Positions 9,959-18,929 are shown, numbered from the stretch's first letter. The stretch is 64,000 nt of DNA from Rhabdonatronobacter sediminivivens (GCF_013415485.1 NZ_JACBXS010000002.1:62001-126000), one strand, 5' to 3'. Notes: generated by a model from the letters alone, not told the origin. Made by a program: numbers and translations.

Positions 9959-10064
9959 CTAGAGCATGTTGCGCAAAAGTGGGAACCGGTTTTGCGCGCA
10001 AAACATGCGACCACAATAAGTTAGAGCGTGTCGCGTGAATGCGAATGAACGCGACACGCTCTAG
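9959..10064. mobile_element. 106-bp palindromic intergenic element (RIME/MITE-like)
   Basis: Bounded by CTAGAGC (9959-9965) and GCTCTAG (10058-10064). It holds two palindromic modules. The first contains GCGCAAAAGTGGGAACCGGT and folds on GCATGTT.../...AACATGC. The second is AGAGCGTGTCGCGT / ACGCGACACGCTCT, 14-bp perfect arms around a 12-nt loop. The AAAAGTGGGAACCGGTTTT core resembles palindromic intergenic elements I know from Rhizobiales and other alphaproteobacteria; family membership is from memory. It has no coding capacity, so would need transposase in trans. Its right edge contains the stop codon of the adjacent dehydrogenase gene. Confidence 0.7.
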
Positions 10065-11014
10065 ACCGGGTTTGGCAGGTCCCGCCCTTCGGCAAGCGCC
10101 ACGGCATTGGCCACCGCCATCATCCCCATATCGATCCGCACTTCCAGTGCCGAGGTGCCCAGATGCGGCAACAGGACCACGTTCTCCATGTCCATCAGCG
10201 CCTGCGGGACCTTGGGTTCGAACTCATAGACATCCAGGCCCGCGCCGGCGATCCGGCCTTCCTGCAGCGCGGCGATCAGGGCGGCCTCGTCGATGATATC
10301 GCCGCGGGCGATATTGACCAGATGCGCATGGGGCTGCATGGCCGAAAGCGCTTTTGCATCAATCAGATGGCGGGTTTCGGCGCCACCGGGGACGGCGATC
10401 ACCACCATGTCGGCGGCCTGCATCACCGCGGCGATGCTGTCCAGTTGCCGGGCGGCCATCCCCTCGACCGACTTGGCCGAGCGGTTGTGAAACACCACCT
10501 CCATGCCCAGCCCGTGATGGGCGCGCCGTGCAATCGCCTGGCCGATCCGCCCCATGCCGATCACGCCCAGCACCTTGCCGCTCAGATGAAGCCCCAGCAT
10601 CTGCGTGGGGTGCCATCCCTCCCATTTGCCTGCGCGCACCATCCGCTCGCCTTCGCCCGCGCGGCGCGCGGTCATCAGCATCAGCATCAGCCCGATATCG
10701 GCGGTGGCCTCGGTCACGGCGCCGGGGGTGTTGGAGACGGCCACGCCCGCAGCCCGGGCCGCCGCCACATCGATATGGTTGTAGCCCACACCAAAATTGG
10801 CCAGCAGCTTGCAGCGCGGCTTGGGTACCTCGGAAAAGACCTCGGCCGAGAACTGATCGCCCAGGGTCGGCAGCACCACGTCATAGAGCGTCAGCGCGGC
10901 GCGCATCTCGCCCAGTTTCAGCGGCGTGGTCTGGTCACGCATGGTGACGGTGAAATGCTTGCGGGCTTCGGCCACAACCTTGTCGGGCAGGGGGCGGGTG
11001 ATGAAGAGTTCCAT
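10061..11014 (-). CDS. D-isomer-specific 2-hydroxyacid dehydrogenase (glyoxylate/hydroxypyruvate reductase type)
   Basis: NAD(P)H-dependent reductase of 317 residues. It has the Rossmann motif GVIGMGRIGQAI (about 150-161) and the catalytic triad expected of the family: Arg in NIARGDIID (about 237), Glu in GLDVYEFEP (about 264) and His in LLPHLGT (about 284). Family relatives act on glyoxylate, hydroxypyruvate or glycerate; the substrate is not proven. ATG 11014 has AAGGAA 7 nt upstream. It starts 13 nt after csaA, in an operon proC-csaA-dehydrogenase. The TAG stop lies within the end of a palindromic element, so the last residues (NPV) may have been altered by the insertion. Confidence 0.9.
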   Translation of the reverse strand: MELFITRPLPDKVVAEARKHFTVTMRDQTTPLKLGEMRAALTLYDVVLPTLGDQFSAEVFSEVPKPRCKLLANFGVGYNHIDVAAARAAGVAVSNTPGAVTEATADIGLMLMLMTARRAGEGERMVRAGKWEGWHPTQMLGLHLSGKVLGVIGMGRIGQAIARRAHHGLGMEVVFHNRSAKSVEGMAARQLDSIAAVMQAADMVVIAVPGGAETRHLIDAKALSAMQPHAHLVNIARGDIIDEAALIAALQEGRIAGAGLDVYEFEPKVPQALMDMENVVLLPHLGTSALEVRIDMGMMAVANAVALAEGRDLPNPV

Positions 11015-11027
11015 TGCAGCGTTCCTT

Positions 11028-11363
11028 TCAGTGCATCCGCTGGCCATTGGGCACATCCTGGTCCGGGGTCAGCAGCACAACCCGGCCTTCGGCATCCGAA
11101 ACCCCCAGCACCAGCACCTCGGACCGGACGGGTCCGATCTGGCGGGGGGGGAAGTTGACTACGGCCATGACCTGCCGCCCGATCAGCGCATCGGGGGTGT
11201 AAAGTTCGGTGATCTGGGCCGAGGATTTCTTCTCGCCGATCTCGGGGCCGAAATCGATCCACAGGCGGAGGGCGGGTTTGCGCGCCTCGGGGAAGGGTTC
11301 GGCGCGGGTAATCGTTCCGGCGCGGATATCGACCTTCAGGAAATCATCGAAACTGAGGGTCAT
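11028..11363 (-). CDS. csaA: CsaA-type tRNA-binding domain protein
   Basis: A 111-residue stand-alone EMAP-II-like OB-fold: VDIRAGTITRAEPFPEARKPAL, KKSSAQIT, GRQVMAVVNFPPRQIGPVRSEVLVLG, LLTPDQDVPNG. This matches CsaA, a small dimeric tRNA-binding protein described as a chaperone linked to Sec export. The start overlaps the proC stop by 4 nt. Only 13 nt separate it from the dehydrogenase. Its biological role in alphaproteobacteria is not settled. Confidence 0.92.
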   Translation of the reverse strand: MTLSFDDFLKVDIRAGTITRAEPFPEARKPALRLWIDFGPEIGEKKSSAQITELYTPDALIGRQVMAVVNFPPRQIGPVRSEVLVLGVSDAEGRVVLLTPDQDVPNGQRMH

Positions 11364-12166
11364 TGCCCCAACTCGCGCGAGCGGTTGGCGGCGGCGGCCA
11401 CGGCGAGGCGCAGCAGGGCGGGGAAGCCCTCGCGCTCATCCATAAGCACCTCCAGCGCGGCGGCGGTGGTGCCGTTGGGGCTGGTGACATTGATGCGCAA
11501 CTGGGCGGGCGAGTCATCGGCGTTCTCGGCCAGGGCACCCGCCCCGGCGACGGTCGCGCGGGCCAGTTGCAGGGCCAGTTCGGGGGCCAGCCCTTCGGCC
11601 TCGCCCGCCGCGGCCAGGGTTTCGATCAGGTGGAACACATAGGCCGGCCCTGAGCCCGAGACCGCCGTGACCGCATCCATCTGCGATTCATCCTCCAGCC
11701 GCACCACCTGGCCCACGGCGGACAGCAGCGCTTCGGCTAGCGCCAGCCCGTCGGCCCCGGCCGGGTCATTGGCCACGATGGCGGTGATGCCGCGGCCCAC
11801 GGCGGCGGGCGTGTTGGGCATGGCGCGCACGATCGGGGTCTGCGCGCCCAGTGCCGCAGCGAAGGCGGAAATCGGTGTTCCGGCGGCCACCGACAGGAAC
11901 AGCGTGGCGCCATTGCCGAAGCTTTGCAGGGCGGGCAGGGCGTCGCCCATCATCTGCGGTTTGACCGCCACCACCACCACCGCCGGATCTGTTGGCAATT
12001 CGGCGTTCAGATGCACGCCCTGCGCGCGCAGCCAGTCCGAGGGCTTGGGGTCGATGATCCAGACCGCGCCCGGCTCCACGCCCCGCGCCAGCCACCCCGC
12101 CAGCATGGCCGAGCCCATCTTGCCGCAGCCCAGCAAGACCAGTCCCTTGCGGTTGATCCGTTCCAT
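11360..12166 (-). CDS. proC: Pyrroline-5-carboxylate reductase
   Basis: Final step of proline synthesis, reducing pyrroline-5-carboxylate with NAD(P)H. 268 residues: N-terminal nucleotide motif VLLGCGKMGSAMLAGW, middle AMPNTPAAVGRGIT, and the family signature region MDAVTAVSGSGPAYVFHLIE at about residues 160-180. INVTSPNGTT lies towards the C-terminus. ATG 12166 is chosen by family length; the frame is open 20 codons further upstream without similarity. First gene of a three-gene coupled operon. Confidence 0.95.
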   Translation of the reverse strand: MERINRKGLVLLGCGKMGSAMLAGWLARGVEPGAVWIIDPKPSDWLRAQGVHLNAELPTDPAVVVVAVKPQMMGDALPALQSFGNGATLFLSVAAGTPISAFAAALGAQTPIVRAMPNTPAAVGRGITAIVANDPAGADGLALAEALLSAVGQVVRLEDESQMDAVTAVSGSGPAYVFHLIETLAAAGEAEGLAPELALQLARATVAGAGALAENADDSPAQLRINVTSPNGTTAAALEVLMDEREGFPALLRLAVAAAANRSRELGQ

Positions 12167-12261
12167 CGCGCCCTCGCTCCCATCGTTGCAGCGCTGCACC
12201 CTAGGGCCAGAGCGGAAGCTGTTCAAGCGGGCAGGGGACGCAGGGCAGACATGGGCTGCGC

Positions 12262-12765
12262 TCAGGCGCGGCCATAGGCCTCGGCGATGGCGATGCCCAT
12301 GGCTTCGGCCGGGTCACGGTCGGCCCAGGTGACCAGCTGAAACGCCGGGTAGAAGCGTTCGCAGGCGGCAACGGCCTCCTGGATCATGCGGCTGATCTGG
12401 GCGCTGCTGGCCATCTGTCCGCCCGTCAGCAGCAACCCATAGCGCCAGACCATCAGGCTTTGCGCGTTCCAGAAGCTGAAACTGCCGGACCACAACAGGT
12501 CATTGGCGCGGTTGATCGCATCCAGAAGCGCGGGCTGGCGGCTTTCGGGGGGCTCCATCTCGAACGAGCAGATCAGGCGCAGCGTCTCATCGCCGCCAGA
12601 CCAGGCGAGGGTCAGCGAATAGGTGCGCCATTGCCCTTCGACGGCCATGGCGATCTGATCCTCACCCACCCGGTCGAATTCCCAGGCGCGGGTTTCGGCC
12701 AGCGATTCGACGATGTCGATCGGATGGATATCGGAGGTGGTCAGATCCGTATCGGTGTATGTCAT
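12262..12765 (-). CDS. YbjN domain-containing protein
   Basis: A 167-residue cytoplasmic protein made almost wholly of a YbjN (bacterial sensory transduction regulator) domain: WEFDRVGEDQIAMAVEGQW, LRLICSFEMEPPESR, LLDAINRANDLLWSGSF, SLMVWRYGLLLTGG. Family members affect stress and exopolysaccharide phenotypes in enterobacteria, but the mechanism is unknown. ATG 12765 follows AAGGGGCAGGG. Stands alone: 95 bp from proC and 214 bp from the symporter gene upstream. That 214-bp gap (12766-12979) shows no further gene. Confidence 0.85.
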   Translation of the reverse strand: MTYTDTDLTTSDIHPIDIVESLAETRAWEFDRVGEDQIAMAVEGQWRTYSLTLAWSGGDETLRLICSFEMEPPESRQPALLDAINRANDLLWSGSFSFWNAQSLMVWRYGLLLTGGQMASSAQISRMIQEAVAACERFYPAFQLVTWADRDPAEAMGIAIAEAYGRA

Positions 12766-12979
12766 GCCCTGCCCCTTCCGCCTGTGCGGCTTGTTCGCGC
12801 CGCCTCTACCAGACCCGGTGTCGCTGGCCAAGAGCTGTGTGACCCGGGGTGCTCGTTACCAGATATGGTGGTCCTATTCCCCGAGTCTGTAAAGCAGAAA
12901 ATCCGTGACCGTGCAGCGCAAACCGGGGCGGGGCGCAATATGTGGCACGATTGCATTGCCGCTGGTGCGACCGGTCCGG

Positions 12980-13879
12980 TCAGTTGCGCACCTTGGCGGC
13001 ATCGCGGGCCAGTTCCTCACGGGTGGCGTTGCGCCGGTACCAGATGGTCACCAGCGTGGAGCTGAGCACGATGAACAGCGAATACAGCACCGGGATGAAC
13101 AGCACATCCTGCTGCATTTCCCCGGTGAAGGACAGGGTGATGACCAGCACCGCCAGCGGCCCGTTCTGGATGCCGGTTTCCAGGCTGATGGTGCGCGCGC
13201 GGTTGGGGTCCTGGCGCAGGGTGCGGGCGAACCAGTAGCCAAACAGCATCCCCGCCAGGCCGATGCCGATGGTGGCCACATAGAAGGGGGCGCCGGTGTC
13301 CAGAAGCATCTGATAATTGCGCGGCACCCAGGTGACGATCAGGAACAGGATCACCACCACCCCCATGAGCGAGCCGATCAGTTCGACCGTGGCGCCGATA
13401 TTGGGGTTGACCTTGCGCAGCACCATGCCCAGCGCCGTGGGCACCAGTAGCACCACCAGCACCTGCGCCACGTTGCCCGCCGGGATCACGAATTCGGCGC
13501 CGATCCCCGCCAGCCCGCTGTAGAAGGTCAGCAGGATCGGCACCATCACCACCGCCACCATGGTCGAGGCCGTGGTCATCATGATCGACAGCGCCAGCAC
13601 GCCCTTGGAGAAATAGGCGAAGATGTTCGAGGTGGTCCCACCGGGCATGCAGGCGATCAGGATCAGCCCCACCGCCATCGCCGGCGGCAGCCCCAGCGCC
13701 ATGGCCAGGGCAAAGCCCAGCGCGGGCATGACCAGGAACTGGCTGGTCAGCCCCACGATGATCCCGCGCGGCTTGCGGAATGCCAGCATGAAATCGCGCC
13801 AGGTCATCGACGCCCCCATGCCCAGCATGATGACCATCATCATGATCCCCAGAAGCGTTGTTTCAAGCGGTGTGATCAT
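12980..13879 (-). CDS. Bile acid:sodium symporter (SBF/BASS) family protein
   Basis: An inner-membrane protein of 299 residues with about nine to ten hydrophobic segments. The SBF hallmark is CMPGGTTSNIFAYFSKGVLALS (about 76-97), and ETGIQNGPLAVLV (about 225) is the second sodium-site motif. In bacteria the family carries organic anions such as bile acids, pantoate or ketoacids with Na+. The substrate is unknown. The gene starts 36 bp after the acyl-CoA ligase and has a weak Shine-Dalgarno, so it may be co-transcribed with it. Confidence 0.88.
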   Translation of the reverse strand: MITPLETTLLGIMMMVIMLGMGASMTWRDFMLAFRKPRGIIVGLTSQFLVMPALGFALAMALGLPPAMAVGLILIACMPGGTTSNIFAYFSKGVLALSIMMTTASTMVAVVMVPILLTFYSGLAGIGAEFVIPAGNVAQVLVVLLVPTALGMVLRKVNPNIGATVELIGSLMGVVVILFLIVTWVPRNYQMLLDTGAPFYVATIGIGLAGMLFGYWFARTLRQDPNRARTISLETGIQNGPLAVLVITLSFTGEMQQDVLFIPVLYSLFIVLSSTLVTIWYRRNATREELARDAAKVRN

Positions 13880-13915
13880 GGCGGGGGTCCGTTGTCTGGT
13901 GGTGGGGCTTGTGGC

Positions 13916-15658
13916 TCAGGCGGTTTCGAACTCGCGGCGCACCTCTGCCTTCAGATCCTTGCGCAGGATCTTTCCGATGGGCGATTTGGGCAGCTCATCG
14001 CGGATGATGACCGACCGCGGCACCTTGTAAGAGGCCAGCAGCGTCCGGCAATGCTTGATCACCGCGTCGCGCGTCAGCGGATCGCCCGCATGGTCGGGGT
14101 TGGGCACGACATAGGCGCGCACGGCCTCGCCGGTCTTTTCGTCGGGGATGCCGACCACGGCGGCCTCCAGCACAGCATCAAGCTTCGCCAGCGCGTCCTC
14201 GATCTCGTTGGGGTAGACGTTGAAGCCGGACACAAGGACCAGGTCCTTCTTGCGGTCCACGATATGCAGATAACCTTCTTCATCCATGACGGCCACGTCG
14301 CCGGTATAGACCCAGCCGTTGCGCAGGGTGCTGTCGGTATCCTCGGGGCGTCGCCAGTAGCCGTCCATGTTCTGTGGGCCCTTGACGATCAGCTCTCCGG
14401 GCTGGCCGGGGTCCACGGGGGCGTCATCGTCATCGACCAGGGCAATGTCGGTGCCGGGCACGGGCACGCCGATGCTGCCGGGGCGCGATTCCGCGCCCAT
14501 GGGGTTGAAGCTGACCACGGGCGCGCATTCGGTCAGCCCATAGCCTTCGGCGACGGGCTTGCCGGTGACCTCCTGCCAGCGCCTTGCCACGGCGGCGTGC
14601 AGCGCGGTGCCCCCGGCGATGGCGGCAACCAGATGCCGGGGCGGGTGGGCAGTGAACCATTCTTCGTTCGTCAGCGCGTTGAAGAGCGTGTTCACCCCGG
14701 TGATCCAGGTGATGGGATAATTCTCGATCGCGCGTTGCAGATTCTGCACCGGGCGGGGCGAGGGGATCATCACATTGCGCGCGCCGATGTCAAAGAACGC
14801 CAGGAAATTCGCCGTGAAGGCAAAGATGTGATAGAGCGGCAGCGCCGTCAGCACGCAGGTTTCCCGGTCCATATAGGCCCGGCCCATGGCCAGCACCTGG
14901 TCGATATTGGCCAGCATCGCGCCATGGCTGAGCATGGCGCCCTTGGCCACGCCGGTGGTCCCGCCGGTATATTGCAGCAGCGCCAGGTTGCGCCGCTCCA
15001 GCCCCTGCCACCATTGCTGCGCATCGGCCTTGTGCGCGCGCCCGGCGGCCAGGGCGGCGCGGATGCGGGTGACGGGGATGGGCAGGTCGGGGATCGGCGG
15101 CAGGGCGCGCGTCCAGACCTTCTGCACGGTGCGGACGATAAATTCGGGCACGCGGGGAAAGAACTCGGGCACGCCGGCCAGCACCACGCGCTCGATGCCG
15201 CTGTCAGGGATCACATCGGCCAGCTTGTTGGCAAAGATATCCACGATCACCAGCACCTTCACCTCGGCATCGGTGAACTGGTGGCGCATTTCCGACCGGG
15301 TATAGAGCGGGTTGGTATTGACCAGAACGCAACCGGCCTTGAGCACGCCCAGCGCCACCACCGGATAGGGCAGGGTGTTGGGCAGTTGCACCGCCACCCG
15401 GTCGCCGGGGTCCAGATCGCAGTCGATGCGCAGGAAGGCGGCGAAGGCATCCGACATCTCATTCACCTGCGCATAGGTGAGCGAGCCGTTCATTCCGTTG
15501 GGCACCACGCAGGTAAAGGCGGTGCGATCAGCGTAGCGGGTGCAGGCGGTGTGCGCCATTTCGGCCAGGCTGGCATAGCGCGGCTCAGGCAGCCTGGCTT
15601 CGATATCCTTGCCATAGGCCGCAAGCCATGGGCGCCTCTCCCATTCGGGCGACGTCAT
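13916..15658 (-). CDS. fadD: Long-chain fatty-acid--CoA ligase
   Basis: ATP-dependent acyl-CoA synthetase of 580 residues. It has the AMP-binding signature YTGGTTGVAKG (230-240), a typical GYGLTECAPVVSFNP stretch and the YTGDVAVMDEEGYLHIVDRKKD hinge region (about 425-447). The catalytic lysine region KSPIGKILRKDL lies near the C-terminus. Chain-length specificity is inferred from overall similarity. Strong GGAGGAG precedes ATG 15658. Followed 36 bp later by the SBF transporter gene, whose cargo could be related to its substrate. Confidence 0.92.
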   Translation of the reverse strand: MTSPEWERRPWLAAYGKDIEARLPEPRYASLAEMAHTACTRYADRTAFTCVVPNGMNGSLTYAQVNEMSDAFAAFLRIDCDLDPGDRVAVQLPNTLPYPVVALGVLKAGCVLVNTNPLYTRSEMRHQFTDAEVKVLVIVDIFANKLADVIPDSGIERVVLAGVPEFFPRVPEFIVRTVQKVWTRALPPIPDLPIPVTRIRAALAAGRAHKADAQQWWQGLERRNLALLQYTGGTTGVAKGAMLSHGAMLANIDQVLAMGRAYMDRETCVLTALPLYHIFAFTANFLAFFDIGARNVMIPSPRPVQNLQRAIENYPITWITGVNTLFNALTNEEWFTAHPPRHLVAAIAGGTALHAAVARRWQEVTGKPVAEGYGLTECAPVVSFNPMGAESRPGSIGVPVPGTDIALVDDDDAPVDPGQPGELIVKGPQNMDGYWRRPEDTDSTLRNGWVYTGDVAVMDEEGYLHIVDRKKDLVLVSGFNVYPNEIEDALAKLDAVLEAAVVGIPDEKTGEAVRAYVVPNPDHAGDPLTRDAVIKHCRTLLASYKVPRSVIIRDELPKSPIGKILRKDLKAEVRREFETA

Positions 15659-15764
15659 TTCCGATCTCCTCCGCCTGGCGGGATCTCCCGCGCAAGTGTC
15701 CTCCTGTGCCGATCAGCATTGGCGAGGCGATCACGGTCCGTCAAGGCTGCGCGGGGAGATGACG

Positions 15765-16640
15765 CTACGGCCCCCCGGGAATGTGACGCTGCGGCGTTTT
15801 CGGACCGGGGCGCAGATCAGCCCAACCGCAACGCCACGCGATCTCTTGCGGGTCCAGGGTCGCGGGATCCTGTGCCAGCGACATCCTGAACGCGCGTGAG
15901 CGGTAGTTCTTCCAGTGCCAGCGATAGATCGTCAGCCCCGAGCGGGTGATATAGGTAATGGGGCTGCGCAACGGCAGCCGGTCGCGCCACTTGCGTTGCA
16001 GATAGCGATAGGCAGTGATGAAACTGGCATCCATGCCTTCGTGGAACTCGTCATTATGGACCAGGGGCAGGGAGCAGACCCAGGCGCCCTTGCCGCGGGC
16101 GCGCGCCTCGGCCACGATATCGGTGCCCCAGAGGTGATATCCCGGCAACCCTTCGTCAAAGCGCAACCCCGAGGCCCGGCGCACCACCACCAGCAACTCA
16201 TCAAAGCCCAGCACCGGCAGGGGCTCCATCCCCACGCGCCCCACAATCATGCCCAATGAGGACGACCACACCGGCCCATAGCCCTTTTCGACCTCGACCA
16301 TGCCAAAGGCGCCGATCAGCCCCCAGTCCGGGTCAATCGCCGTGACCTCGGCGATGCGCTGTTCCAGCACGGCCTCCCAGCCGCGGGGCAGATAGACGTC
16401 ATGATGCGCCAGAACCACAATATCCGCCCGGGTGCTGTCCAGCGCGCGGTTGTTCCCTTCGGAGGCCGTGGGCGCATCCGGGATCACCGTGAGCGGCAGC
16501 ACCCCTTCGGCAACGCAGGGAGAGCGGCGCAGATTGGCCTCCAGCACTTCCGGGCGGTGACTGAGCGTGGCGATTTCGATGGACGGGCGCATCGGGTCGG
16601 GCTGAGGGGCGGGCACTCGGTCTGGCATTCGGTCTGGCAC
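15765..16640 (-). CDS. Glycosyltransferase family 2-like protein
   Basis: A 291-residue protein with a GT-A type fold: SIEIATLSHRPEVLEANL at the start, EGNNRALDSTRADIVVLAHHDVYLP (about 60-84, with HHDVY in the place of a DxD metal site), then GLPGYHLWGTDIVAEARARG. Acceptor and sugar are unknown and no polysaccharide genes are nearby. The start is the GTG at 16640, 10 nt after AGGAG. The first codons are a 12-bp tandem duplication (MPDRMPDR), and an ATG four codons in is an alternative start. Isolated from its neighbours by about 105 bp (fadD) and 36 bp (corC). Confidence 0.75.
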   Translation of the reverse strand: MPDRMPDRVPAPQPDPMRPSIEIATLSHRPEVLEANLRRSPCVAEGVLPLTVIPDAPTASEGNNRALDSTRADIVVLAHHDVYLPRGWEAVLEQRIAEVTAIDPDWGLIGAFGMVEVEKGYGPVWSSSLGMIVGRVGMEPLPVLGFDELLVVVRRASGLRFDEGLPGYHLWGTDIVAEARARGKGAWVCSLPLVHNDEFHEGMDASFITAYRYLQRKWRDRLPLRSPITYITRSGLTIYRWHWKNYRSRAFRMSLAQDPATLDPQEIAWRCGWADLRPGPKTPQRHIPGGP

Positions 16641-16676
16641 TGGGCAAAATCTCCTGCAGGGGTGTGGAAGATGGCG

Positions 16677-17984
16677 CTACAAGGCGCGGATGCGCAGGCG
16701 GGTCAGACGGTTCTCCACGCGTTCCACCACCTCGAAGCGGAAGCCGTGAAAGCCGAACACCTGACCCTGCTGGGGGATCTGCTGTGCCTCGTGGATCAGC
16801 AACCCGGCCACGGTGATCGCCTCGTCATCGGGCAGGGACCAGTCCGTGGCGCGGTTGAGGTCACGGATGGTCATGGCGCCATCCACCAGCACCTCGCCGC
16901 CTTCGATCGTCAGCAAGGGCGTGCTTTCGGCGGTGTCGTATTCATCCTCGATCTCGCCGACGATCTCCTCCAGGATGTCCTCCAGCGTGATCAGCCCGTG
17001 CAGCGCGCCATATTCATCCACCACCAGCGCAAAATGGTTCCGCCGTTGCAGGAAATGGCGCATCTGTTCGTCCAGCGGCGTGGTTTCGGGCACGAAATAG
17101 GGCGGGCGGACGATGGATTCGAGCCGCAGGTGACGCACCCGCTTCAGCCGCCCCTTGCCATGGCTGAGATGATGGTGAACCTCGCGCATCAGGTCGCGCA
17201 CGTTCAGCACGCCGATGATGTTCTCCTGCTCTCCGCGGAACACGGGCAGGCGCGAATGCGAAGACTGCACGCATTGCGCAATGACCTCCTCCATCGGCGT
17301 GTCGGCATCAATGAATTCGATCTGGCTGCGGTGCAGCATGATTTCCTCGACCGTGCGCTCGCCCAGATCCAGGGCGCCCAGCAACCGGTCGCGGTGTTCC
17401 TTTTCCAGCATCCCCTCGGAATGGCCCAGCGCCAGGGCGCCGGCGATTTCCTCATGGATGGACAGCACATGGCGGTCCGGGTCGATCCGCACGCCAAACA
17501 GCGCCAGCACCCGGCGCACGATGAACCGCACCACATTGACCACCGGCGCGAAGATCGCGACGATCGGGCGCAGCACTGGGGCCACGCGTCCGGCGGCGGT
17601 TTCGGGGTTGGTGATGGCATAGGTCTTTGGCAGCACCTCGGCAAAGACCAGAACCAGAACGGTCATCATCAGCGTGGCCAGCGCCACGCCGCTTTCGCCG
17701 AACAAGCGCGTGAACAGCGCCGTTGCCAGGGACGCGGCAAGGATGTTCACCAGATTGTTGCCCAGCAGGATGGCGCCGATCAGCCGCTCGCTGTCCTCGG
17801 TCAGCTTGAGCGCGGTTCCCGCGCGCGTGTCGCCCTTGTCTTCCTGGGATTTCAACTTGCCCCGGCTGGATGCGGTCAGCGCCGTCTCGCTGCCGGAAAA
17901 GAACCCTGAAACCGCGATCAGCATCAGGATGCACGCGATGGTGACCCAGAATGCCGTGTCCAGCAACGCACCCGCTTCCGCCAT
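16677..17984 (-). CDS. CNNM/CorC-type transporter with CBS domains
   Basis: 435 residues in the usual order: DUF21/CNNM membrane domain with about four helices (residues about 8-190, with SGSETALTASSRGKL near 30), a CBS pair at about 200-330 (IMLHRSQIEFIDADTPMEEV...LPVFRG; VDEYGALHGLITLEDILEEIVGEIEDE), then the CorC_HlyC FAD-like domain (GAMTIRDLNRATDWSLPDDEA). Relatives export Mg2+ (or Co2+) or modulate CorA. Older annotation calls them hemolysins. It lies next to mgtC- and mgtE-like genes, which favours a Mg2+ role. Confidence 0.9.
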   Translation of the reverse strand: MAEAGALLDTAFWVTIACILMLIAVSGFFSGSETALTASSRGKLKSQEDKGDTRAGTALKLTEDSERLIGAILLGNNLVNILAASLATALFTRLFGESGVALATLMMTVLVLVFAEVLPKTYAITNPETAAGRVAPVLRPIVAIFAPVVNVVRFIVRRVLALFGVRIDPDRHVLSIHEEIAGALALGHSEGMLEKEHRDRLLGALDLGERTVEEIMLHRSQIEFIDADTPMEEVIAQCVQSSHSRLPVFRGEQENIIGVLNVRDLMREVHHHLSHGKGRLKRVRHLRLESIVRPPYFVPETTPLDEQMRHFLQRRNHFALVVDEYGALHGLITLEDILEEIVGEIEDEYDTAESTPLLTIEGGEVLVDGAMTIRDLNRATDWSLPDDEAITVAGLLIHEAQQIPQQGQVFGFHGFRFEVVERVENRLTRLRIRAL

Positions 17985-18074
17985 GAACTCCCGTATCCGT
18001 TTGAGCGACCGATACCTGTGGTCCGCATCAGGATCATTACGGGCGCCACGGTGGCCCGTCCAGCCCCTGCGGTG

Positions 18075-18782
18075 TCACGTGTGGTCGCGCGCGTCCACCC
18101 GCCAGCGCGCCGCTGTGACCGCAGGCTCCAGGCTCAGCCGCCCCACGATTGTCTCCATGGCGGCATCCGTCGTGCCTTCGGCATTGGCTTCGGCGGTGAC
18201 CTCCACGCGGTCGCTGTCTTCGATATCGCGCGATTCCAGCCCCGTCAGATGCAAGCCGCCCTCGGCAAAGCCGTTCAGCAGCAATGCGCGGACATGGGCC
18301 TCCTGCGCCGAGCGGCAGACGATCTCGACCTCATAGTTGCGGGTCAGTTCGGTGCTTTCGATGGGCTGGCGGTTGAGCCGCTGCACCAGCGGACGCAATG
18401 CCAGGTTCACAAACACCACCATGCCGGTCATCAGCGCGGCGAAGTCCCAGGCCCCCGCACCCGCCAGCATGCCGACCGAGGCCGAGCACCACAGCGTTGC
18501 CGCCGTGTTCAACCCGCGCACGTTGAAGCCTTCGCGGAAAATGATGCCCGCGCCCAGAAATCCGATCCCGGACACAATCTGTGCCGCCACCCGCGTGGGG
18601 CTGATCTCGTCAGGGTAGATCGCCGAGAACACCACGAAACTGGCCGCACCCAGCGCCACCAGCGTGTTGGTGCGCAATCCGGCCAGCCGCTGGCGCCACT
18701 GCCGTTCGGCGCCGACCAACCCGCCCAGCACCAGCGCTGCCAGCAGGTTGATCGCCGCCTCTTCGAATGTGATCGGCGCCAT
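18075..18782 (-). CDS. MgtC/SapB family membrane protein
   Basis: 235 residues. The N-terminal MgtC domain has about four membrane helices (LLAALVLGGLVGAERQWRQR, TNTLVALGAASFVVFSA, QIVSGIGFLGAGIIFREG, NTAATLWCSASVGMLAGAG), and a soluble C-terminal ACT-like part follows (about 150-235). MgtC proteins are linked to growth in low Mg2+ and, in pathogens, to inhibition of the F-ATPase. Start ATG 18782 with AAGGAGG 5 nt upstream; the segment GGAGGCAACCATGG around the start recurs exactly at the upstream ORF of mgtE. Between corC and mgtE on the same strand. Confidence 0.9.
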   Translation of the reverse strand: MAPITFEEAAINLLAALVLGGLVGAERQWRQRLAGLRTNTLVALGAASFVVFSAIYPDEISPTRVAAQIVSGIGFLGAGIIFREGFNVRGLNTAATLWCSASVGMLAGAGAWDFAALMTGMVVFVNLALRPLVQRLNRQPIESTELTRNYEVEIVCRSAQEAHVRALLLNGFAEGGLHLTGLESRDIEDSDRVEVTAEANAEGTTDAAMETIVGRLSLEPAVTAARWRVDARDHT

Positions 18783-18828
18783 GGTTGCCTCCTTCACGGT
18801 CTGTGTTCCCTGGACCACGCGGCGTCAT

Positions 18829-18891
18829 CTTGCCGGAAATACGCCCGGCGGAGCCTTGCGCGGACGCGCGACGGGGGGCAGCGCCCCCCGT
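18829..18891 (+). repeat. Intergenic repeat family 2, copy A
   Basis: CTTGCCGGAAATACGCCCGG (from 18829), then a GC-rich stretch, ending with the perfect hairpin ACGGGGGGC-agc-GCCCCCCGT (18871-18891). The same plan CTTGCCGAAATATCCCGGGG ... GGGGGC-agc-GCCCCC appears at 39105-39159. Such palindromic repeats are, to my knowledge, frequent between genes in Rhodobacteraceae. It lies in the 147-bp gap beyond the 3' end of mgtE and before mgtC. Confidence 0.6.
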
Positions 18892-18929
18892 CCACGGCCT
18901 GCCAGCAGCAGGCAAAGGTTTCATGACGT

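Noticed and set aside
9765..10016. Short open frame on minus in the usp upstream gap
   Set aside because: No Shine-Dalgarno, overlaps the palindromic element and has no recognisable similarity.
13892..15889. A 665-codon open frame antisense to the acyl-CoA ligase
   Set aside because: Shadow of third-position GC bias; the minus strand carries intact AMP-binding motifs and a good ribosome binding site.
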